Position numbers and translations under genes: made by a program
From: Litoditis marina
Taxonomy: Eukaryota > Nematoda > Chromadorea > Rhabditida > Rhabditidae
Direction of reading: 5' to 3'
Length of the DNA: 64,000 bases
Assembly (NCBI GenBank): GCA_964036275.1
Contig: OZ038433.1
Coordinates: 14,340,457 to 14,404,456 of the forward strand
Shown: in pieces, positions 56,791 through 64,000 of the stretch
Position numbering within the stretch: position 1 is the first letter of the stretch
Layout of the letters: every line of letters starts with the position of its first letter
The notes under the pieces: model-generated
Told to the model about the DNA's origin: nothing
Database searches by the model: none
What the model saw: only the letters and a program-made list of their open reading frames with translations

Positions 56791-59700
56791 TTAGAAGGTG
56801 ACGGGAGCGTGTTTTTTCTTTCTCATATAGTCCTCCAGCTCTCGATCCAACTGAGAGACGGACTTCTGCTGCTGCTGACCGCCTCGCTTCTGAAAAAAGA
56901 TGGACTCCTCTTATTTGATTTAGACATTGTGAACACCGAAGACCCCATTATTTATAATCCACTTTTATCTCATATCATTTATAATCCACTTTTAGCTACA
57001 AAAGACATATTTTGAAGATTTTCCAACCTCGAGACCGGATTTCATACGTTGTTCTTTCTCTCACTGTGTCTAATGAATTCTTCTGATCTTCTGAATAATG
57101 ATTGATGAATTTAGACGTGAAACGCGATATTTATACTCAAACGTGTTCATGAATGAAGTTGATATAAACTCTTCAATGATGTAAAGTCTACGGCAAGTTT
57201 CAGTTACGCGAGAAAACGAAATGAAAATATTGTCAAAAGAAACCCTTCCGATCCGTTCAACAAGGAAACTGCTCCCTGCCCAAAATACATGTATTGTACA
57301 TGATTTGAATATACGCATTCCCTGTTACATCTTTCTAATTCGCAAAATAACAATTCCCAATTCAGGGAACAGGAAAAAGGGTAACTTACTAAGCCCTATC
57401 TCAAATTTAATCGATAAATCGATAATAGCCCACCTGTGTTCCTCCGCGATTTGCCCCTCGTCCCCCTCTATTCATTTGACCTCCACCACCTCGCTTGAAC
57501 ACCATTTGACGCTGAACACCGAAACTGGCCCTGAAAACGGAAGGATACGGTAACTGTGAAGAGTGTCAATAATCAATCAAGAAAGAGTTTATGTTGACAG
57601 CACACACTCAGTTGATGTTTCAGTAACCTTTTTCCACATTTTAACATGTCAAATTTCGCATTTTTTTCAGGGCAGACTATTTCGTCGAAGAAAAGTTCTT
57701 TTTAATCAACAAGTTCCTAAGTTTTCCAAAAGCTGGTGACCTGTGAGCATTAACTATCCTACCGCCCCCTCGTAGATGCATCGGCGCGCCGAAAAATGTC
57801 TGTCTGCGAAAAATGGCCATCTGGTCACCAGATAGGCGCAGGAAAAGCCATAAACACGCATTGTGTACTCGCAAACCAAATATCAGGTCACACCTTTTTT
57901 TGCTTTTCGGAAAGGAGTATTCGCACAACAAGTAATTAAGTGCAACTTGGGTGGGGGATATTCGGCAATGGGTGCTGTTCTTTTCCGCAAACTTGCGACA
58001 TACTTTCCATGTAGCAGCAAAATTTTCTGGTTGCTTCTCGAGAACCAACCACTATTCTTGTACTAGTTTCAGCTTGATCGACCTCGTTTATCAAACTGAA
58101 ACTATACTAAACTTTGAAAGTAGAAAGTAGGGGGTGGGGGGGGGGGGGTTCCTCTAGCCATACACCAGTAAAATGTGACCATTCTACAAAAAGGAATGCT
58201 GACTTGAAGACGGGAAATATATTGATTTTCATATAGAAAAAAGACAATTCATAAGGAAAGACGAATCTGTTTTTGACCTTCCAACCAACAACTCCCCACC
58301 TGTTCTGATTGTTCTGCTGTCGCTGCTGTCCCATTTGAGCTCCGCCCCTTCGCAGACCACGCCCCCTTTGACCCCCGCCCCGCCCATTTTGGTTGCGGAA
58401 ATTGTTGTTTCGAGCGGCGATGTAGACAACTTTCGGCTGCTGGGGAACGGTGATACGGTCCTCTGGAAATACACCGGTAAAGTTGGCAGAATAGCCACCA
58501 AGCTCATGAAATTGCCCAACTTTCTCGTCAATATAAGGATGAGTAGCCTATTTTTGATGCAATATCATGCATTCTCATGGATATTGATCGAAAACGGGTT
58601 GATTTCTGTGAAATAGTCCCACCTTGGTGTGGGTCTATGAATACACAACATATACAGCGGCTCGGGGTACAATGTACAAACTACAAACTATGAGTAACGA
58701 TCAAGGGTGACCACAGGTTGCACCCCGTGCAACTTTACTAAGGGAGAGGGGTCGTAAAGATTCCGCGAACAGTCGAAATTGGGGCAATATTTGCCCTTTT
58801 CGGTGGATTTTTGTCCAATTTGCCGAAATTTTTACACATTTTCGGCAAATTTATATGTTTTAGAGGGGAGGGGTCGTACCGGCTGCAATGCCGGTCAACT
58901 AAGTGGTCACCCCTGGTATCGATTGCGCATCCAGGTACCCGATGGGCTCAAATAAAGATTGCACCTTCGTTCAATCTACTCGCTTGAAAAATGACCACGG
59001 CGTAAGGCTCCGTATAATTTTCGAATAGGACCCAGTTTATTCAAAACGATGAAAAATCGAATCACACCAGTTGCAGAACACCAAGATTAGACGAAAAGAA
59101 TCGTTGCACCGATTTAAAGATGTAAAACTCTAACTTAATCATTTAGCACCAAAAATGGGTATTTTTCAATTTGTCGGGCTATTTGGACACTGAAGTATGA
59201 CTGTTGCTGGTCCGTTCCCGATAAATTGATAATAACAATAATGATAGGAACTGACCGATAGGAATATGAATGGGGACCATTCTGGCGGGACGTCTCATGG
59301 GACGAGATGACATCATGGGCGAACGAGATGACGTCATTCGACGTGAGGATGTCAAAGGTCGAGATGAGGTCAAAGGTCGAAGGCGCTGCTGAGGGGCGGG
59401 GCGAGACACGCGCTGCTGCACCGGCACGTACTGAAATCATAGAAAAAATCACAAAATACGCCGTCAAAATGAACCTGAACCATATTCCTGAAAATCACGC
59501 TCATTTTTAGAAGCGAGAACTGACTGAAACGCGTTGAACATACAACAGCAAGGTTGTCCGAATAGTCAGAAAAATTCGCAAAACAGACTACTTTTCACTC
59601 GAAAAGATGAAAATCGATCTACTTTTTATGAAAAATCCTGAATTTTCACATGTTCACATCTGAAAACGGATTACTTCTCGTTGCTTAGTCGGACCTTACT

Positions 59701-62700
59701 GGTGTTTGGCGTTGAACGAGAGAAATAATCACTTGGGATGTATGCCCATTGGTATCAATCATGCCCATTGCTCGTTTTCAAGGTTGAGCACGTTGAATTC
59801 AGTTGCGCTGGCGTAATTGATCTTTTCTATAACTGCAGTACTTAGTTCTTTTACTTTATCTATAACTGCAAATTTGAAAAAATGGAGAAGCTCAACAAAA
59901 GTACGTTAGAGATTGCAAGTTCAACGACCCTGAGCCTCCCGAGTTGTCACTTCAAATGCATTTCACGATTTATAAAATATAGACAACTACACATCTTCTA
60001 TAGGCTCGTGTATGTAAACAAGACAAATACAATAAACACGCACTAATTTATGGCACACGATCACACTAACACAACTGATGAATTTATTTGAATAAAAACA
60101 TTTCGACCGAGCTTCGCTCTCACAGGAATATCAGCCCCGGAATCGTACAAAATGAAGTACAAAGATCAAATCACAAGGGTATCATCATACCCGTTTTTAG
60201 GGTTACATTACACCTGTGAATTTTAGTTGCACTCATACCCCAGTAAATTTGTCCGAAAAGTCAGAAAAAATTGAAAAACGGACTACTTTTCCGCCGAAAA
60301 GAAGATAATCGGTCTACTTTTGATGAAGAATCATACATTTTCACTTGTTTACATACGGAAACGGACTAATTTTTGTCGCTTAGTCAGACCTTACTGCTGT
60401 TTGGTTGCACTGGCAATGAACTAGTTCATGTGATGAAGTTTGAACCAACCTCCTCCACATATTCGTCTTGTAGAACGAGATCATCCTCATCCATGAAATC
60501 ATCGTCATAAATCTGAAACAAAACTGCAATTGGTTCGTTTTCGATTAACTCTTCGAGAGGTTACGCTCCACAGGAAGCCAATCAATCACAATTCTCACAT
60601 ATTGTAGTTGAGACACAAAGTGCGTTCGGCTCAAGACTCAAATCTGATACATCCATTGCATTTTACATGATGCATGTTCAAAGGTAAGTCTCAAGACTTC
60701 AGCATGCGCTAACGTTGATTGCGCGTAGCGCTATCTTTGGCGCTTCCAATTTTTTATGCAGGGTTCTCTATTAAGTTATATATTGTATATGTATTGTAAC
60801 CAAAAAAACGTGTGACGTGTCCTTCTGTTATTTTCGAACCAGTCAGATAAAACGATCGCGTGCTACATCATAGGTAAAATAGTTCAATGCCAGTGCTCAG
60901 TGTCAGTGCAGCTAAAATGAACGTATGTTACCCTAAAAACGGGCATGATATCCCAGCAAAACTATCTATTTATCTAGTTTTTCGCCTTTCAAACCGTTTT
61001 CGCATCTGAAAATGAGCGTAGGTTCCAGACAGTGACCAAAAATTAGCATGAGTCTGCGCCATTCTGACGGGGTATTTTACCTATGTGCAACATAACATAT
61101 TAAATATTAACTAAGTTCAATTACTTTTCAGTTTTTAAAAATCCCATCAATACAATATCAACGTGAATTCGTGAATGTGTTGAGTACACCCATCGGTAAG
61201 TTCTGAATATTATACTAATTGAAGTGAGTGCCTCCAATCAAATGTGTTAACGCCGATGATTAAACTATTTTGCATCAGAATTCAGAAATGGACAAAAAAG
61301 GACACAGACACAGGTTTTTTTGACTACTTGGTGGAAAAGGGATTAGAAAAACGATAGCTCACTCACCAGTGGCCGTATTCACCAATATCCCGGGAAGGTA
61401 AAAAAGCTTCCCGCGCCCCTAGACCCTCCTCACCAGCACACTATTTTCGTGCTCTACCTTCCCGCGGGAAGGTATTTTAGCTTCCCGGGACCTTGGTGAA
61501 TACGGCCACAGTAAGGTGTGCCTATCCCACAAAATGAAGCCGTTTTCCGATTTGAATACGTGAAAATAATTAATTCGCATCAAAACAGTCGCATCTTCAT
61601 GATTTTGGCGAAATAGGAGCCGCTTTCTCTAACTGTACGAAGAGCATTACTGAAGTATGCTCACCTCCTCATACACGTTGTTTCTTGAGTTGTTGCCGCG
61701 ACGCGTGTCGCCCATTCTGTTCAGAGGCGTGCGGCCGCCGCGGCTGGGCGCCGGTTGGGGTCTCGGCTTGGGCTCGGCCCGCAGTACCTTCGGGGGAGGA
61801 AGGTTGGAGAACCTGCAACAAATTTGATCATAAATCAACTTTCTGGAGCAAAAAAAATGTTTATTTGAAGCTCTGCAAATTGGACGATTCTTGAACTTCA
61901 GGTCCAGATAGTTTTTGAAACGTGCGTTTTTCCCGAATAAATCAATGGAATTGACCCCAATGTAAAATAATCAGATCTACTGACATTTCACTAAATCTTC
62001 CGAAGAAGAAAGTTGATTTTCGGAATGAACTACGAACAAGTGAAACTTTCACCAGTTGGGTTTCGAAAACCCACCTTTTTGAAATAGTCAGTTTAAAATT
62101 AGGGGACGTTTACAAGCATTTTATGACTATGAGAAGTATGGATATCAAGGGTTAAAAAAGCTAGCATTTTGTCCGGTTTTATTTTTATACACATTCATTT
62201 AATCTTACTTTCTATACCCCTGATCCCGAACAACCTCTACACTATATATGGCATGAAAACAGGAAACAAAAAGACATACATAGTTGCAGCTAGAGAAAAG
62301 TATCAGTTATCATATACTGCCTTCAGTCATTTTGTGACCACCGACTACCCAATGAAATTGAAATATTAAGTTGAAGAAATTACTTTCTATATTTAGACTG
62401 TTTTCCCAATAAAAAAACGCACACCTACCTCACCGTGGTAATGGTGTCTTCATCGTAAAATTTTATCATCTTATTCATAATGAGACGGAATAAATCAATT
62501 GAATATCGTTGACTAGTTTAGTTGCGAATGGTGGTTCTCGATTGAATATCGTTGACTAGTTTAGTTGCGAATGGTGGTTCTCGATTAGAAGAAAAGGCCC
62601 GCGAACTGACTTTGAATGACAGTTGGCAGTTACAAAAACGTTATCACTAATAGGGTCATCTACTTGAGAGATCGATACTCACTTCACTACTCGAGTCTCG

Positions 62701-63014
62701 AGAACAATAGCAATAACAACACGGCCAGATATAAGCTCTTCAAGTAGTTCAAAAACTTCAAAACAACAATAACATTGTGCTCATGAACCGTACTGTTCCA
62801 CTCGGAATGAACTACATAGTTCAAATCTCAGTGCCCCATTTTCGAGAGATGATTGATTTATTCAAGTCTTTGAACGAAAGGAGATGCAAGGAAACTGCTT
62901 TTGAGTTGCTTTTGAAAGCAAAAACGAAGGAGAAACGTACACGTACCTATCATTGAGTTTCATAGTCGAGGTGCCTGCCATGACTATTTTAGTCGGAACT
63001 GCCAGCTCTTTCAT
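56791..63014 (-). CDS. CHTOP: CHTOP/FOP-like RGG protein of the mRNA-export machinery
   Basis: In gene order the exons are 63014-62947, 61812-61665, 60512-60450, 59430-59256, 58462-58300, 57530-57434 and 56889-56791, giving 270 residues (human CHTOP about 248). The N terminus (AVPTKIVMAG, then TSTMKLNDRFSNL) matches the conserved CHTOP start around KMSLNERFTN. A proline-rich stretch, an acidic segment (IYDDDFMDEDDLVLQDE) and an SSR-rich exon follow. Two RGG regions (NGRGGGQRGRGLRRGG and KRGGGGQMNRGGRGANRGG) come next. The C terminus KSVSQLDRELEDYMRKKK carries the QLD.(E/Q)L..YM element of the FoP duplication domain. Known relatives bind arginine methyltransferases and the TREX complex and help load NXF1 onto mRNA in the nucleus; that role is inferred here. 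A separate ATG exon (62478-62429) can replace exon 1 in the same phase. Confidence 0.85.
58703..58914. repeat. AGGGTGACCAC inverted-repeat element in a CHTOP-like intron
   Basis: The ends AAGGGTGACCAC and GTGGTCACCCCT are near-exact complements. AGGGGTCGTA occurs in both halves and CGGCAAATT/AATTTGCCG near the centre. It is a hAT-like or other miniature element, one copy in the window. Confidence 0.7.
59547..59704. repeat. CAGTAAGGTCCGA element, copy 2 (inverted)
   Basis: Contains GGTTGTCCGAATAGTCAG at the left and CTTAGTCGGACCTTACTGG at the right, with AAAACAGACTACTTTTC inside. The reverse orientation of 34430-34585. Confidence 0.72.
60241..60396. repeat. CAGTAAGGTCCGA element, copy 3 (inverted)
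   Basis: Starts CAGTAAATTTGTCCGAAAAG and ends CTTAGTCAGACCTTACTG, with AAAACGGACTACTTTTCC inside. Closest to the copy at 59547-59704. Confidence 0.72.
61369..61509. repeat. GTGGCCGTATTCACC inverted-repeat element in a CHTOP-like intron
   Basis: The terminal 15 bases at each end are exact complements. Inner arms carry CCCGGGAAGGTA and GGAAGGTATTTTAGCTTCCC around a short non-palindromic centre. Size and structure are those of a MITE; one copy in the window. Confidence 0.78.
62429..62478 (-). CDS. Alternative first exon of the CHTOP-like gene
   Basis: An ATG-headed 50-base exon (MNKMIKFYDEDTITTV) ends at a GTAGGT donor in the same phase as the upstream first exon. It would join exon 2 to give R-FSNL and a 264-residue isoform lacking the conserved N-terminal MKLND segment. 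There is no acceptor directly before it, so it would need its own promoter. A 43-base tandem duplication lies just upstream. Confidence 0.45.
62498..62586. repeat. 43-base direct tandem duplication
   Basis: Two adjacent identical copies start GAATATCGTTGACTAGTTTA and end TGGTGGTTCTCGATT. They lie about 20-110 bases upstream (minus strand) of the alternative first exon of the CHTOP-like gene. Confidence 0.9.
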
Positions 63015-64000
63015 AATTTGAGAACCCAGCGAATTCTGAAGCCTAAATTAAAGAACCTAAAATATTTCTCCTTCTTAATAGAACACAAACGGGACTTCTT
63101 CCCTTCGATTCCCGTGCAAAATATAATTTTTACTTAAAACAAAAACAACGCTCTTTTGGAACAACTCCACAACACAAGTAAAAAGCAAGCGTCGTATGCA
63201 CAGTTGAAACACAGATAGACATCGTTATTTGATACGAACTGCTGCTGCAATAAATGTAAATGAACAAACGAAACAATACTTTGTTGAATTTTTAAAACGC
63301 CGCAGTATTTTGGCGCATCTCAGACAGGGCCCAGCCAATTGGCCAGCCAATTTTTTCAATTGCAGCCAATTAGCCGCTAAAAACGGGCGCATACCGTAAT
63401 CCGAAGACGCTTTTTTGACCGTTTTTCTGCGTTTTTCGGGTGGAATGAAGCCTACAGATGTATATTCAGTGTTCTGACAGTCGACAAAAAATTCAGAAAC
63501 TGGACGAAAGCCGAAAATTTCTCAATGATTGCTTCCCATCGTGTTTTTGGGATTTGCACGGGAAACCATCTATCTTGCTTCTTTAGCAAAACGAATTAAC
63601 ATGTGTTTTGTCTGAATTGGATGTATTGCATTGTTATAAGCGATGTAAATTCTTAAAAACACGAATATGTGGTCATAACGTCAAATTACGAATTCCGATT
63701 CGCCTCTTCGTGGCTAACTCTGATCAATAGCGCCAATCTCTCTCAGTGGATGAAATAGAGTTTCAGGAACATACATTCACTGTTTTTCACGGTGATTCAA
63801 AACAGTTCAGAGTAAAATAACGTCGAAAAATCGTGTGTTCAGTGCTTGCAATCGTGCTTTCTTGGAATACAGCGAATAGCTTTTTTTGCTCTTTTAAGCG
63901 AACAAATAGAGGTGTTCAACGTTCAAATTGAATGTCTACAATCAAAGTAGCCAATTTGGTTGTTGATAAATATGATTTTTAGATCAAAACGCTCGAATTT
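63015..64000. other. Upstream flank of the CHTOP-like gene
   Basis: A GGCTTCAG acceptor at 63036-63043 (minus strand) precedes the CHTOP-like start by about 20 bases, consistent with trans-splicing or an upstream exon. Near 63330-63400 the words CAGCCAATTGGCCAGCCAATT recall 39440-39470. No other gene is seen. Confidence 0.4.

Noticed and set aside
61647..61894. Plus-strand frame over the GC-rich CHTOP-like exon 2
   Set aside because: It is the antisense shadow of the minus-strand exon, whose product matches the CHTOP N-terminal region.

Overview
The window looks like nuclear DNA of a free-living nematode, most likely a Caenorhabditis or close relative. Introns are mostly short and AT-rich, acceptors are mostly TTTTCAG or TTTCCAG, several first exons begin right after an acceptor (as expected for spliced-leader trans-splicing), and small palindromic repeats are abundant. 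There are no prokaryotic operons, rRNA genes or CRISPR arrays. Every gene below was assembled by hand from open frames, splice sites and reading phase. Exon joins are therefore inference, but in each main model all phases close and the lengths fit.

Left third (1-21 kb). A seven-transmembrane serpentine receptor (+, 969-3328) and a small lysine-rich single-pass membrane protein (-, 3916-5826) are followed by about 5.4 kb without genes, containing CT microsatellites and a tRNA-like relic. Next come a complete ERp44-type thioredoxin-fold chaperone (+, 11222-16314) and, convergent with it, a single-pass membrane protein with four PPxY motifs in its cytosolic tail (-, 17458-20049). A possible two-exon small gene lies at 20500-21116 (+). 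The stretch 21.1-27.6 kb is repeat-rich with no gene I can defend.

Middle and right (27.6-56.3 kb). Two tandem, co-oriented secreted animal heme peroxidases (A, 27609-42145; B, 44716-56283) share nearly every exon length and phase, so they are a clear duplication. Both have a signal peptide, a propeptide ending in a basic furin-type site, the distal His and Arg and the proximal His. Both lack the two acidic residues that bind heme covalently in myeloperoxidase. The most unusual object in the window is in B: two extra exons (47312-47381 and 47559-47686) encode a 66-residue LysM-type module, inserted in phase 0 exactly inside the peroxidase domain, just before the helix carrying the distal His. 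Skipping both exons restores an uninterrupted peroxidase, and paralog A has no such module.

Right end (56.8-63.0 kb). On the minus strand, convergent with peroxidase B, is a CHTOP/FOP-like RGG protein of the mRNA-export machinery. It has two possible first exons, and a 43-bp tandem duplication lies just upstream of the second.

Repeats. At least a dozen families of short inverted-repeat elements are scattered through introns and intergenic DNA, several with 3-4 copies, one with a visible 7-bp target duplication and one with TA flanks. A 12-base motif, GATCAAACTACA, occurs exactly eight times, once inside a coding exon. Copies of one repeat with CACGTG sites lie close upstream of both peroxidase genes.
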